A stretch of DNA of 64,000 nt from Hyphomicrobiales bacterium (GTDB taxonomy: Bacteria; Pseudomonadota; Alphaproteobacteria; Rhizobiales; Xanthobacteraceae): positions 59,656 to 123,655 of the forward strand of contig JAFKKM010000010.1 of the NCBI GenBank assembly GCA_017305555.1, given 5' to 3'. The notes under the pieces were generated by a model, which was given only the letters and a program-made list of their open reading frames with translations, was not told where the DNA came from and made no database searches. A program made the position numbers and the translations under genes. Below are positions 17,501 through 27,494 of the stretch, one piece after another. How positions within the stretch are numbered: position 1 is the stretch's first letter; the number at the start of each line of letters is the position of its first letter.

Positions 17501-20209
17501 GATCGTTTCGCTGGTGCTAAGCATCAGGTTGGTCAGCGAGTTCTCGGCATCGTCGACGTGCGACTTGATGCTCGATGAGAGTTCTTCGGCGCGCGCCATC
17601 AAGGTGTCGCTGGCCTGACGGCCGCTGGTCTCGATGCGACCGGCAACCGCCTCGATGCGCGAACCGAGCAGATCCTCGAAGTGCGCGATGCGGGTATCGA
17701 TGTCGCTGGCAACCGAGCCGGCGCGGTTCTCCAGACCCTGATGGATTTCCTGGAAGCGCGCGGCAATGGTGTCGGCGAGATGCCCGGTGCGTCCGTCGAT
17801 CGTCTCCGTGACATTGGTCATGCGTTGGTCGATCGCCGCAAGGGCCTGCGCGGTGCCGTCGTTCAGGGTTGATGAAAGCTGGGCCAGCCGGGAGTCGATC
17901 GAGTAGATCGCCTGCGTCGCGCCGTCGTTGAGCGACGACGTGAGCCGGGTCATCTTGGTGTCGATTTCGCCGAGCGTCTGGGTTGCCCCCTCGGTCAGCG
18001 AGGAGGTCAGTCGCGTCAACCTGCTGTCGATTTCGCCGAGGGTTTGGTTGGCTCCTTCTGTCAGCGAGTAGGTCAACTGCGTCAGCTTGCTGTCGATCTC
18101 GCCGAGCGTCTGGGTTGCCCCGCCGGTCAGCGACGACGTCAACCGCGCCATCCGGGTGTCGATTTCGCCAAGCGTCTGGTTCGCGCCATCGGTCAACGAC
18201 GACGTGAGCTGTGCCAGTTTGGTGTCGATGGCGCCGATGGTCTGGGCGGCACCGTCCGTCAGCGACGAGGTGAGGTTGGTGAGCTTGGCCTCGATGGTAT
18301 CGACCACCTTCTTGGTGCCGCCCGACAGCGACGACGACAGCGCGCCGAGCCGCGAGTCGACGGTATCGGTCACGGACTTCGCGCGGGTATCGAAGCTCTG
18401 TTCGAGCGCCTTCAGCCGGCCGTCGACGGTTTCGTCGAACGACTTGATCCTGGTATCGAGTGCGCCGTCGAGATCGGTGACGCGGGTGCCGAGTTGCACT
18501 TCGAACTGTTGCAGGCGCTGGTCGAGCGTCGCCGTGATCTGGCCACTGTTCGAGACGAGGCGGGTGTCGAACGTATCGACATAGGTCTTCAGGCTCTCGG
18601 CGATGTCGCTGGTCCGCTGGCCGAGACGTTCGACGACTTCGCCGCCGTAGGTCTTCACGGTGCGGTCGAACTCGGAGATGTGGCGGGTGATCAGCGCGCC
18701 GAGCGTTGAGCTGTCGCGCGAGAATTTTTCGGCAAGCTCGGTGCCCTGCTGCCGGATCAACTCGTCGAACGTGTTCATCTGGAGGCTGAGCGTGTCGTGT
18801 GCGCTCTCAGTCTGGCTCACCACCTTGGTCACCAGCGAATTGACGGTGGAGTCGAGCGCGTCGCTCGCCTTGTCGCCGCTGGTAAGGATGCGATCCGCCA
18901 GCCGGTGGCCGGCCTCGTCGATCTTGGTGGCGATATCGCCACCGCGCAGTTCAAGCTCGAGCAGCAGCGAGTCGCCGGAGTTGCGCAGCGAATCGTGAAG
19001 CTGCTCGGTGCGGTCGGAGATGCTGTCGACGATACCCGCTGACTTCTGCTCGAATTCTGAGGTGATGCGGTCGAGCCGGTCGTTCAGCATGTCGTGGACG
19101 CGGTTCGCCAGATCGACGAACTCGTCATGAACGTGGCCGGTCTTGAAGTTCAGGCTGGCGGTCAGCCGTTCGCTGGCGTCGAGCACGGCGCGGGTGGTTT
19201 CGCCGCTGGCTTCCTCGAGACGGTCGAGCAGGTCGCCGCCGCGTTCGCCGAGCGCGAGGATCATGTTGTCGCCGGCGCTGCCCAGCGCGCGCGTGATGTG
19301 CTCGCCGCGTTCCTCGAGCGCACCGGTGATGCTCTTTGCAACTTCGTCGACGCGTGAGGCGATGGCATCGCTGATCAAAGCAATGTCGTGGCGCAGATCG
19401 ATCTGCACGCCGGAAATCGCGCTGCGAACCTGCTCGGCCTGGCCGACCAGGTTGTCGCGCTGATGTGCGATGTCCTGCAACAGCGCGCGGATGCGCACTT
19501 CGTTGTCGGAATAGGCGCGCTCAAGTGCCGAGACTTCGTTGGCAACCAGCGTTTCGAGTTCGCCGGCGCGCGCGATGGCGCGCTCCATGCCGTCGCCCAT
19601 TGCGGCGACCTCGCGGCGGATGGCCTGGCCGACCGTCACCATGGAATCGCTGGCGGCGTGTTCGGGTTCGGAGAATCGCATCGCCACTTGCGCCATCGAC
19701 TGCGCGATCATGCGCAGTTCCTGTCCGCGCCAGGCGAGGCTGGCGAGGAAGTAGAACAGCAGGATCGGCGCCAGCAGCACCGAGGTCAGACCAACGAACG
19801 CCAGCGCGCCGCCGTTCTGTCCGAGCGATTGCAACGACGGATAGAAGCTGAACGCCAGCAATCCGGCGCCGATCAGCCAGACCACGGTGAAAATGGTGGC
19901 GAGCGTATAGATGTTACGGGCAGGGCGGCCCTTCTGAATCGCTTGCAGAATCTGGCCGATGGTCTCGCGGTCGTCGTTTGCGGCGCCGCGATTGAACAGA
20001 GCCTCGTCGGACGGCTGGTCCGGGAATGGGCGCGGACCGAACATAGCCTCGTCATGGGGCGGTTCGGGAACGGTAACGGGAGGCGCAACAGACGGGGCGG
20101 ATGAGGCGGTGCCCTCCGAAACCTGCGTCTCGCTCATATTCAGGGCTTCCTGAATCGCCGAAAGCGCAACTTCGGTCGGGTCCTGAGTCTTCTTGGGACT
20201 GTTTGCCAT
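14549..20209 (-). CDS. Giant membrane-anchored coiled-coil protein, probable growth pole ring (GPR/RgsE) counterpart
   Basis: A 1,886-residue protein. Residues 1-100 are a soluble, Pro-rich N-terminus. Two membrane helices lie at about 102-121 and 136-158. Residues 160 to about 1,630 are almost entirely amphipathic helix with 11/22-residue apolipoprotein-like periodicity. A Pro-rich linker then leads to a compact C-terminal region of about 120 residues (ENKAFSKRLYTPSGQKTF and onward). Agrobacterium GPR (about 2,100 residues, with apolipoprotein-like domains) and Sinorhizobium RgsE share this plan and organise polar growth, so that is the leading assignment. It rests on architecture, not alignment. 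It has its own terminator, and a CtrA-type box lies about 175 bp upstream. Repeats occupy residues of about 630-785 and 900-1,170. Confidence 0.72.
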   Translation of the reverse strand: MANSPKKTQDPTEVALSAIQEALNMSETQVSEGTASSAPSVAPPVTVPEPPHDEAMFGPRPFPDQPSDEALFNRGAANDDRETIGQILQAIQKGRPARNIYTLATIFTVVWLIGAGLLAFSFYPSLQSLGQNGGALAFVGLTSVLLAPILLFYFLASLAWRGQELRMIAQSMAQVAMRFSEPEHAASDSMVTVGQAIRREVAAMGDGMERAIARAGELETLVANEVSALERAYSDNEVRIRALLQDIAHQRDNLVGQAEQVRSAISGVQIDLRHDIALISDAIASRVDEVAKSITGALEERGEHITRALGSAGDNMILALGERGGDLLDRLEEASGETTRAVLDASERLTASLNFKTGHVHDEFVDLANRVHDMLNDRLDRITSEFEQKSAGIVDSISDRTEQLHDSLRNSGDSLLLELELRGGDIATKIDEAGHRLADRILTSGDKASDALDSTVNSLVTKVVSQTESAHDTLSLQMNTFDELIRQQGTELAEKFSRDSSTLGALITRHISEFDRTVKTYGGEVVERLGQRTSDIAESLKTYVDTFDTRLVSNSGQITATLDQRLQQFEVQLGTRVTDLDGALDTRIKSFDETVDGRLKALEQSFDTRAKSVTDTVDSRLGALSSSLSGGTKKVVDTIEAKLTNLTSSLTDGAAQTIGAIDTKLAQLTSSLTDGANQTLGEIDTRMARLTSSLTGGATQTLGEIDSKLTQLTYSLTEGANQTLGEIDSRLTRLTSSLTEGATQTLGEIDTKMTRLTSSLNDGATQAIYSIDSRLAQLSSTLNDGTAQALAAIDQRMTNVTETIDGRTGHLADTIAARFQEIHQGLENRAGSVASDIDTRIAHFEDLLGSRIEAVAGRIETSGRQASDTLMARAEELSSSIKSHVDDAENSLTNLMLSTSETIQSSARSTQQSLLSVSSDLTTQLKQASTEVEQLVGTVGSTAANAIRGSAEDAHASLLSVSSDATSQIKSLTADVERTLTAAGATTASTLLTSAREAQSTLTGASTDLVAQMQSLSTTIEQTLSGVSASTAAALLSGTRDAHATLTAASDDMERSLKEAGSNAADAVANSARSAQMTLMTITDQVSGQVKALSADLEQSLSSVGTAAVGSVLSGAQEAQATLVTASSSVAEHVRSLSADVERMLSTVGSDTAAQILRSAREAQGALTGVTADTTEQMKALSNSLVATTSDTANQIRTLADTIEQTLTTTTANSVETIQSGALAAQNSLVAAANEAGQKAKATAAEIEQSVIGASNSFQAVLSGKSDEIVGYMTQQTDRLSETLDSKRGSLVETIGGKSNQLIVDIERVTSEALKAIESRGLNFSQSIATNGSTVARSITAAGELATGAVNKSLKDLEQASRASIEQSRQVSMAAVTEMQETSKVLRTDTVALFERLREGNILLQEVLTGAHDNLNSLERAMVSRVAEFVAAITDVSTRSGNATQSLEDQLTMFHAKTSKAIEGLSGLSTQFEDHGRALVEAVTAMEQSNRNTDSSIADRKAALDQLVGTIDARTLDLDQRLSRFTTLLDESLAAAEERARDIARVVADTAGTGSATITRQFEAVRTAAEEQRQATADTLHALYEKSTQETETIFRQSADKFASMVQGMKQMASEMHQELEMTREELRRGVFELPQEAAENTAQMRKVIVDQIEALAELNRIVARHGRGADVVGTERATAHRREEPQMAAVGGGYAEVPARPAPRRQTSSAATLPPPDIGTPMPHRTEAPPVSPSIGESNDDRDGWLSDLLSRADTIADEHDAPRSRQSQPASQGNPLETLSLDIGHLMDRNLAAEMWDRYQRGENKAFSKRLYTPSGQKTFDEVARKYRSDRNFKQTVDRYITEFERLLDDVARDERGPAMLRSHLISETGLVYTMLAHASGRLN
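16700..17500. repeat. Coding tandem repeats, about 132 bp (44 residues) per unit
   Basis: Inside the giant gene, blocks with the pattern SAREAQ..L..S, then a polar helix, then LS..VEQ.LS..G and TA..L recur about every 132 bp; the marker codons lie near 16721, 16853, 16983, 17210 and 17341. Forty-four residues are two 22-residue turns, so the unit is a doubled version of the repeat at 17850-18320. The copies are more diverged than in that block. Confidence 0.75.
17850..18320. repeat. Coding tandem repeats, exactly 66 bp (22 residues), about 7 copies
   Basis: A marker within the unit (GTCAGCGACGACGTGAG and variants on the plus strand) begins at 17862, 17928, 17994, 18060, 18126, 18192 and 18258, an exact 66-bp step. 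Each unit encodes a 22-residue helix of the form LTSSLT.GA.QTLGEID.KL. The near identity of neighbouring copies suggests recent duplication or gene conversion. Confidence 0.92.
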
Positions 20210-20614
20210 GCTACTCTACGCCCTTGCTTTACACAGCCGGAAGCCTCGCAACGATGCCCGCCGAAAGGCGATTCTGCCCTCGACGATCAGAGGCGTCCCG
20301 GAATAACGTCGTGACTGCCCGGCTTGTGCGCTACTTCCCCAAACATCCTATTGGCTTGCTGGCTCGAATGAAATGGATGTGATTAATACAATTTTAACGA
20401 TCCTTAATCATCGTTAACGGGGAACCGGAACAGGGCTGTTCGAGCCGGAAAATCGCTCCGAACCGGCTCAATTGTGGCTAAAATCGGTCATATTGCCGAC
20501 TTTGTGGCGGCGGTCGTTTCATCGAGTATGTTAACCAAATCGAGGGTTTGGCGCGGATTCGGCAATTTTTCACCGCGGTCGGATTTGTTGTCCCTGAAAG
20601 GAAGAACGGGATTG
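20210..20614. other. 405-bp intergenic control region between the giant gene and the HPt gene
   Basis: No gene was found here. The region contains four TTAA sites (20383, 20394, 20404, 20414) at 10-11 bp spacing and a further TTAACCA at 20531. The left part (20230-20340) shows nothing recognised. It must hold the divergent promoters of both genes. Confidence 0.6.
20383..20397. promoter_or_regulatory. CtrA-type box TTAA-N7-TTAA
   Basis: TTAA, seven bases, TTAA is the CtrA response-regulator consensus of alphaproteobacteria. It is followed by two more TTAA at 10-bp steps. It could serve the giant coiled-coil gene (start 20209, minus strand) or the HPt gene (start 20615, plus strand). It is a motif match only. 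Confidence 0.5.
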
Positions 20615-20968
20615 ATGCCGTCGCATTCCGGCGCCACCGCTCATGGGCCGATCGATCTCGATCACCTGCGCAAGATGACGCTGTCAGATCCCGCGCTGGA
20701 GCGCGAGGTGCTGGGGTTGTTCGTGGAACAGACGGCCAACCTGATGCGGACGCTTACCTTGCTACCGGACAATGCCGCCGCACTTGCGCACACGTTGAAA
20801 GGCTCGGCACGCGCGATCGGCGCGTTTCGGGTGGCCGAGGCAGCGGCGGCGCTGGAGGCGGCGTTGCGTGTGGAGAAGGGTGCGCGCGAGGCTTTCACGC
20901 GGCTCGAGGCCGAAGTCGATGAGGCGCGGCAGGCGGCGGTCACGCTCGTAAAGCAGTTCGAACCATAG
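20615..20968 (+). CDS. HPt (histidine phosphotransfer) domain protein
   Basis: A 117-residue protein that is a single HPt four-helix domain. The phosphorylatable histidine is His59 in AHTLKGSARAIGA, and RLEAEVDEARQAAVTLVKQ forms the last helix. The ATG at 20615 is chosen because AAGGAAG lies about 11 nt upstream; the frame extends to 20474 but without similarity. It would pass phosphate between a hybrid kinase and a response regulator that are not in this window. It is not ChpT, which has a different fold. The upstream gap carries a TTAA ladder that might place it under CtrA. Confidence 0.85.
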   Translation: MPSHSGATAHGPIDLDHLRKMTLSDPALEREVLGLFVEQTANLMRTLTLLPDNAAALAHTLKGSARAIGAFRVAEAAAALEAALRVEKGAREAFTRLEAEVDEARQAAVTLVKQFEP

Positions 20969-21080
20969 CGTCGGCCACGCGATGGAAAATCAGCGGCTTG
21001 CCAGCAAGGCGGCTGGCGCGGGGCGGAACGAGCCGCTATAGGACAGCCAGCATTCCTCTTTTGAGACAGCACGAGTAGCC

Positions 21081-21397
21081 ATGGCGAAGATTTACTACGT
21101 TGACCACACCGGCGAGACCCGCATTGTCGATGTCGAAAACGGCGCGACGGTGATGGAAGGCGCGATCCGCAACGCCATTCCCGGCATCGAGGCCGAGTGC
21201 GGCGGCGCTTGCGCTTGCGCGACCTGCCATGTCTACGTCGACGAAGCGTGGCGCGAGAAGGTCGGCAATCCGACGCCGATGGAAGAGGACATGCTGGACT
21301 TCGGCTACGACGTGCGCCCCAACTCGCGGCTGTCGTGCCAGATCAAGGTGTCGGACGAACTCGACGGCCTGATCGTGACGACGCCGGAGCGTCAAGC

Positions 21398-21401
<4 letters not shown>
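21081..21401 (+). CDS. 2Fe-2S ferredoxin, adrenodoxin/FdxB type
   Basis: A 106-residue vertebrate-type ferredoxin. The cluster ligands are Cys40, Cys46, Cys49 (C-x5-C-x2-C in [11 protein letters not shown]) and Cys86 (RLSCQIKV), with MEEDMLDF between them. It is cytosolic. In this group such ferredoxins serve cytochrome P450s or iron-sulfur cluster assembly. A thioredoxin-reductase-like ferredoxin-NADP reductase lies 630 bp downstream and could reduce it. The stop overlaps the convergent thioesterase gene by 4 bp. A second Cys in the loop (Cys44) is not expected to bind the cluster. Confidence 0.93.
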
Positions 21402-23058
<1,657 letters not shown>

Positions 23059-23273
23059 ACGGTTGATGATTGTGGTCCGAGTTCCGGGGCGGGATTCTTG
23101 TGGCGAAACGGTGTCGGGGCCTGAACCGTTCGCGGGCGTCTTGCGACAAAACTGTGGCAGGGTAGGCGCTGTTGCAAAGCTGCTCCTACCTTGGATTTCC
23201 TGTGGCACTTTCTCGTGAAATAGCCACACTTGTCCCACTACCCTTACGCTCGACCTTTTGACAGGTGAGGCCG

Positions 23274-23870
23274 ATGGCAAAGTTTAGACTTGGACTTCGA
23301 CGAAAAATTCCCGCCGCGGCGACGCTGGCGGCCGTGCTGCTGAGCGCCGGCTTGGCGCGGGCGGCCGAGCCGACCGCCGCCGGTCTTTGGCAGAAGAGCG
23401 AAGACGGCAAGCCCGTGGTCTGGGTGTTGATGGTCGATCATGCCGGCATCTTCGAAGGCGCGATCGCGCGGATGTTTCCCAAGCCGGGCGAAGCCGTCAA
23501 CCCGCTCTGCACCAAATGCACCGATGATCGCAAGAATGCGCCGGTGCTTGGTCTGTCGTTCATCCGCGACATGAAGCGTGCCGGCCTCAAGTACGAAGAA
23601 GGCAACGTGCTCGATCCGCGTGACGGCGAAATCTATCACGCCAAGATGACGCTGAGCCCGGATGGCCAGTCGCTCACCTTGCGCGGCTATGTCGGCATTT
23701 CGCTGCTCGGCAAGAACGAGACCTGGCAGCGATTGCCGGACGCAAATCTTGCAACGCTCGACCCGATGATCGTGGCGAAGTACCTGCCGCAAGCCGCCCA
23801 GGCGCAACCGCCGGCGGTGGTCGCCAAGTCGAAGTCGCGCACCACGGGTTCAGCGCAGCATCCGCGCTGA
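23274..23870 (+). CDS. DUF2147 exported protein
   Basis: A 198-residue protein with a signal peptide (about 1-30, ending GLARAAE). It is followed by a DUF2147 domain: [20 protein letters not shown] at its start, an internal CTKCTDD pair of cysteines and [20 protein letters not shown] near its end. The last 30 residues are Ala/Pro/Lys/Ser-rich and look unstructured. DUF2147 proteins are periplasmic and lipocalin-like in shape, of unknown function. The ATG at 23274 is preceded by an in-frame GTG at 23265. A 215-bp upstream gap contains nothing clear. Confidence 0.87.
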   Translation: MAKFRLGLRRKIPAAATLAAVLLSAGLARAAEPTAAGLWQKSEDGKPVVWVLMVDHAGIFEGAIARMFPKPGEAVNPLCTKCTDDRKNAPVLGLSFIRDMKRAGLKYEEGNVLDPRDGEIYHAKMTLSPDGQSLTLRGYVGISLLGKNETWQRLPDANLATLDPMIVAKYLPQAAQAQPPAVVAKSKSRTTGSAQHPR

Positions 23871-23911
23871 TGTGATTTCCTGCCGTCGCGAGGCAACTCA
23901 ACAATCTCAGC

Positions 23912-24045
23912 GTCGTCCCCGCGCAGGCGGGGACCCATAACCCCTGGCGGTCGTGGGTCAGCAAGACTGCCCACCAGCTATGGACTATCGCTGTTCGCAT
24001 CATAAGCGACACGGCGTATGGGTCCCCGCCTGCGCGGGGACGACG
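23912..24045. repeat. Palindromic repeat family A, copy 2 (reverse orientation)
   Basis: It has the same end hairpins as the copy at 4043. Here the left side continues ACCCATAACCCCTGGC and the right side GGCGTATGGGTCC, so the asymmetric core is inverted. It lies between the convergent DUF2147 and SGNH hydrolase genes. Confidence 0.9.
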
Positions 24046-24106
24046 ACTTTCGTGTGGTGAGTCCGTGTTAAAACACGCGCTCGCTTTTACAGCGCAGAGG
24101 AATAAC

Positions 24107-24142
24107 AAAGGGCTTTCGCGGTTGGATCGCGGAGGCCCTTTT
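24107..24142. terminator. Bidirectional terminator between convergent genes
   Basis: AAAGGGC-TTT-CGCG pairs across a 7-nt loop with CGCG-GAG-GCCCTTT, a 14-bp stem with two G-T wobbles. T runs follow on both strands (TTTTGC on plus, TTTGTTATT on minus). It lies 4 bp after the stop of the SGNH hydrolase gene. Confidence 0.8.
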
Positions 24143-24145
24143 GCA

Positions 24146-26131
24146 TTACTGAGGTTGCTGTGCCGCAGGCTGTTGCTCCATGGGCGGCAGCAATGGCTCC
24201 TGGATCACTTCCGGCACACGGGCGTCGAGGCGCAGCAGCGAGATCGCGGCGGGCAGCGTTGCGTCGGCCATCGCGGCGTGACCTTCGGCGGTGGGATGCA
24301 CCGCGCCGCCATAGACCGCCGATAGCACGCCCCATGTCGCGTCGTGAATGTCGGAAGGTTGCGCCGACGCCGGCAGGCCTTGCGGATAGGTCATCGCCGC
24401 GAAGTAACTGTCGTTGGCGTCGCGGATCCAGCGCGCGCGCGGCAGGTAGGCACGGAATTCGCTGGCGCCGCGGCCGCACACCAACGGTTGCGAGGCGGCG
24501 GTGACCGGGTCATTGACGAAGCTGTCGCCCTTCGCGGAAAAGCACGCCTGATCGAATTCCGGATCGGTCGATGCCCGCGCGCAGAAGCCGTGATTGGCAA
24601 ACGCAGCCTGATGCGCGTCCACGAAGGTCATGCGGTCGCTGCTCGGATTTCGGCACAGGATGCCGGACTGGCAGAGCGCAAGGTCTTTCAGACGCGGCAA
24701 AAATTCGCTCTGCACGAAGCGCGCCGCGTTATTGAGCCGCTCCGGATTGGCATTGAACGACGGGTGCACGTCGAAGCCGGCGCGGCCGCCCGGACAAACC
24801 GTGCCGTTCGCCAGCACCGGATTGGCGTAAGAGACATAGATGACGCGCGACAGATCGCCGACCAGCGGCTTGAGCGCGCCGCGCAGCTTGCTGAAAGCCC
24901 GCGGCAGGTCGTTGGTGAGCGCCGCGCGCGAATCCTCCACCGACCCGAGCACGCCGGTGCGCTTGAACAGCGCGCGCTCGGTGCCGCTATCGACGATGAC
25001 GTTGGCGACCAGTTCGGAGAAGCCGATGTCGTTGGCGCCGACCGACAGCAGCACGAGGTCGAGCTTGCGGTCGGGCTGCCGGCGCTTGGCGCTTGCGAGC
25101 GCATCGCGCAGTTCGGCGAGTTGCGCGTTCACCTTGCCCTGGCAATCGACGCCCGACTTGGTGACGAGACATTCGCGCGCGCGCTGCGATCCCAGCAGGC
25201 CGTCCGCGATGGTCGCGCCGGTGCAGGCCAGCGGCAGATAGGTCACCGCGATGTGCGGGTAGCGGATAGCGAGCGCCAGCGCGGTGCGGGTCTGGTAGCT
25301 GTAGAGCGAGCGATGGCAGGCCGGGTTGAGCCAGACCGCGCTGTAGCGCTGCCACGTCTGCAACTGCCCCGACGAGCCGCAAGCGCGGCCGCCCTTGTAG
25401 CCGGCGCGGCTTGGCCGGAAGTATTCGCTGCCCGGTCCGCCGAGATAGGACTGGAAGCAGAAGCCTTCGTCCGCCAACGCGATCTGCTTGTCGGGATTGC
25501 CTTCGCCGGACGCGACGGAATCGCCGAGGCCGGCAATCAGGATGTCGCGCACCGCGATCTCGGTGGTGACGCGTTGTGGCGCGTCGGCGCCGCTCGAGAC
25601 ATCGACGGTAACGGCGGTGGCGTGGCCTTGCGGTACCCGCAGGTTGATCGGTTCGGCGCAATCCAGTGTCGACTGGCGGGGGCCCTGTCCGTCGTCGAAA
25701 GTCCAGGCGCAGGTGGCGCCGACCGGCAGGACGCCGGCAAGGCGCACCGTCACCGGATGATCGACCGGGGCAAGATAGCTTTCCTTAACGCCGTCGCGGG
25801 TACAGGGCTCGCTCACCCGACCGCTGCGGTCGATGCACAGGCGGTTGACGGTGTTGCGCGCCCAGCCGCGCCCGTCGCTCTGGATTTCCAGCGCGTCCTC
25901 GGCGGCGAGGATGGTGCCGGCGCGCATTGCCTCGACCTGAAGCTGGAAGTCGCGCTCCTCGCGGAATAGCCGGAACCGGTTGCGAACCTCCCAGGTGATT
26001 TGGAGGGGCGCCGCGGTTGCGTCCTGCGCGGCGGCCGGCGTGATCGGCAGGGCGGCAAGGGCGGCCGGCAGCAGGCCGGTTAGCAGCAGCGTCAGACGAA
26101 TGAGGGACGGGAGGGGGCGAATCCGGATCAT
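24146..26131 (-). CDS. Large exported SGNH/GDSL-type hydrolase
   Basis: A 661-residue protein with a long signal peptide (about 1-35, ending PAAAQDA). Residues 36-195 are a beta-rich N-terminal domain with Cys-containing segments. An SGNH hydrolase domain follows: block I GLGDSVASGEGNP with the nucleophile near residue 204, block III SVGANDIGFSEL near 365, and block V HPTAEGHAAM near 610. The SGNH domain is long (over 400 residues) with several extra cysteines, suggesting disulfides. It is presumably periplasmic or secreted. Esterase or lipase activity is inferred from the motifs; no substrate is assigned. Confidence 0.85.
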   Translation of the reverse strand: MIRIRPLPSLIRLTLLLTGLLPAALAALPITPAAAQDATAAPLQITWEVRNRFRLFREERDFQLQVEAMRAGTILAAEDALEIQSDGRGWARNTVNRLCIDRSGRVSEPCTRDGVKESYLAPVDHPVTVRLAGVLPVGATCAWTFDDGQGPRQSTLDCAEPINLRVPQGHATAVTVDVSSGADAPQRVTTEIAVRDILIAGLGDSVASGEGNPDKQIALADEGFCFQSYLGGPGSEYFRPSRAGYKGGRACGSSGQLQTWQRYSAVWLNPACHRSLYSYQTRTALALAIRYPHIAVTYLPLACTGATIADGLLGSQRARECLVTKSGVDCQGKVNAQLAELRDALASAKRRQPDRKLDLVLLSVGANDIGFSELVANVIVDSGTERALFKRTGVLGSVEDSRAALTNDLPRAFSKLRGALKPLVGDLSRVIYVSYANPVLANGTVCPGGRAGFDVHPSFNANPERLNNAARFVQSEFLPRLKDLALCQSGILCRNPSSDRMTFVDAHQAAFANHGFCARASTDPEFDQACFSAKGDSFVNDPVTAASQPLVCGRGASEFRAYLPRARWIRDANDSYFAAMTYPQGLPASAQPSDIHDATWGVLSAVYGGAVHPTAEGHAAMADATLPAAISLLRLDARVPEVIQEPLLPPMEQQPAAQQPQ

Positions 26132-26282
26132 GCTGTGTTCAACGTCAAGGATGGGGCGGAAATAAGAGATGCAAGGATTTTCAGATCACGTCGCGGCGAT
26201 CTCGGGGTGACGGTGACTCCGTTTCGGATACCGCACCATTGCGATGGCAAGTATGACATATGATGCCATTACGTCCGCACGG

Positions 26283-26402
26283 CGTCGTCCCTGCGCAAGC
26301 AGGGACCCATACGCCGCAGCGGTTCGGCTCTATCATCAGGGCAAGGTTATTTACGACAACCAACGCCAGGGGGTCTGGGTCCCCGCCTGCGCGGGGACGA
26401 CG
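26283..26402. repeat. Palindromic repeat family A, copy 3
   Basis: The left hairpin is degenerate (CGTCCCTGCGCAAGCAGGGA) but self-complementary, so the base changes are compensated. The right hairpin is CCCCGCCTGCGCGGGG. The element fills most of the 328-bp gap 26132-26459, which otherwise holds only the upstream region of the SGNH hydrolase gene. Confidence 0.9.
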
Positions 26403-26459
26403 ATTTTCGTGGTGCGCGTTCGCCCAAAAATTTTCCGTCCAAAGGACACTCAGCCGAAC

Positions 26460-27494
26460 TCACGAATTGCGTGACAGCAGGTGATGGTCGCCGCATGAGG
26501 CTTTGCGGCGCGCCTGCCAGGGCTTGACCACGCTGAGCCAGAGTTCGCGGGTGCCCATGATGCTGATGGCGACGGTGAAGGGGATCACGAAGTAAAGCAC
26601 GCGGAACACCAGCAGCGTCGCCAGCAGTTGCTCGCGTCCGAATTGCGGTAACGCCAGCAGCATCGCGGCGTCGAATACGCCGAGGCTGCCGGGCGCATGG
26701 CTGGCGAAGCCGAGCAAGGTCGCCAGGATGAAGACCACCGCGAGCGACAGGAAATCGATATAGGGCGTGTTCGGCATCAGCAGATACATCGCCAGCGAGC
26801 AGAAGCCGAGGTCGACCACGCCGATCAGGATTTGCAGCAAGGTCAGCCGGCCGGAGGGTAGCACCACCTTCCAGCCGTTGCGGCCGAGCTGGCGGCGGCC
26901 CTGGCCGACCGCGACCCAGACCAGATAGGCGATGATGCCGGCGAGGCAGCCGAGCCCGATCAGCCGGTTGATGCTGGTCGGCAGCAGGTTCATCGCGCCG
27001 GCGGCATTCGGATGCAGCACCATGCCGATGCCGAGCACGAAAACGTTGCCGAGCCAGAAAGTCAGCCCGGAGATGAAACAGATTTTTGCGACGTCGATGG
27101 CGTTGAGGCCGAAATCCGAATAGATGCGGAAGCGGATAGCGCCGCCGGTGAACACCGTCGCGCCGATGTTGTGACCGATCGAATAGCTGGTGAAGCTCGA
27201 CAGCGCCGCGATCCGATAGGGGACATGGGTGACGCCTAGCGTCCGCAGCGCAAAAAAATCGTAGAATGTCAGCGTGCAGAACGCGCCGAACACGCAGAGT
27301 GCAGCGAGAGCGATTTGTCCGTGGGATTTTTCGGCGAGCGCAACCAGGATCACGCTCGAGTCGATCCCCTTGAGGGTCCGAACCAGGATCGTGATCGCGA
27401 TGGCAACGATGATGAGACTCGCAGCGATACCGACCCTTTTCCAGCCGATCCGCTCCGTAAAGCCACGCCGCAGCGTGGTCAGCAGTCGATCCAT
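26460..27494 (-). CDS. YbhN/AglD-type membrane protein (lysylphosphatidylglycerol synthase TM family, UPF0104)
   Basis: A 344-residue protein with about eight membrane helices. Family landmarks are TSYSIGHNIGATVFTGGAIR, FISGLTFWLGN and FASHAPGSLGVFDAAMLLAL near the end. This is the flippase-like membrane half of MprF without the aminoacyl-transferase domain. Family members are suggested to move lipid-linked substrates, and no specific role can be given here. The tail RRKASCGDHHLLSRNS is polar and cytosolic-looking. It is transcribed alone from an A/T-rich upstream region. Confidence 0.85.
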   Translation of the reverse strand: MDRLLTTLRRGFTERIGWKRVGIAASLIIVAIAITILVRTLKGIDSSVILVALAEKSHGQIALAALCVFGAFCTLTFYDFFALRTLGVTHVPYRIAALSSFTSYSIGHNIGATVFTGGAIRFRIYSDFGLNAIDVAKICFISGLTFWLGNVFVLGIGMVLHPNAAGAMNLLPTSINRLIGLGCLAGIIAYLVWVAVGQGRRQLGRNGWKVVLPSGRLTLLQILIGVVDLGFCSLAMYLLMPNTPYIDFLSLAVVFILATLLGFASHAPGSLGVFDAAMLLALPQFGREQLLATLLVFRVLYFVIPFTVAISIMGTRELWLSVVKPWQARRKASCGDHHLLSRNS

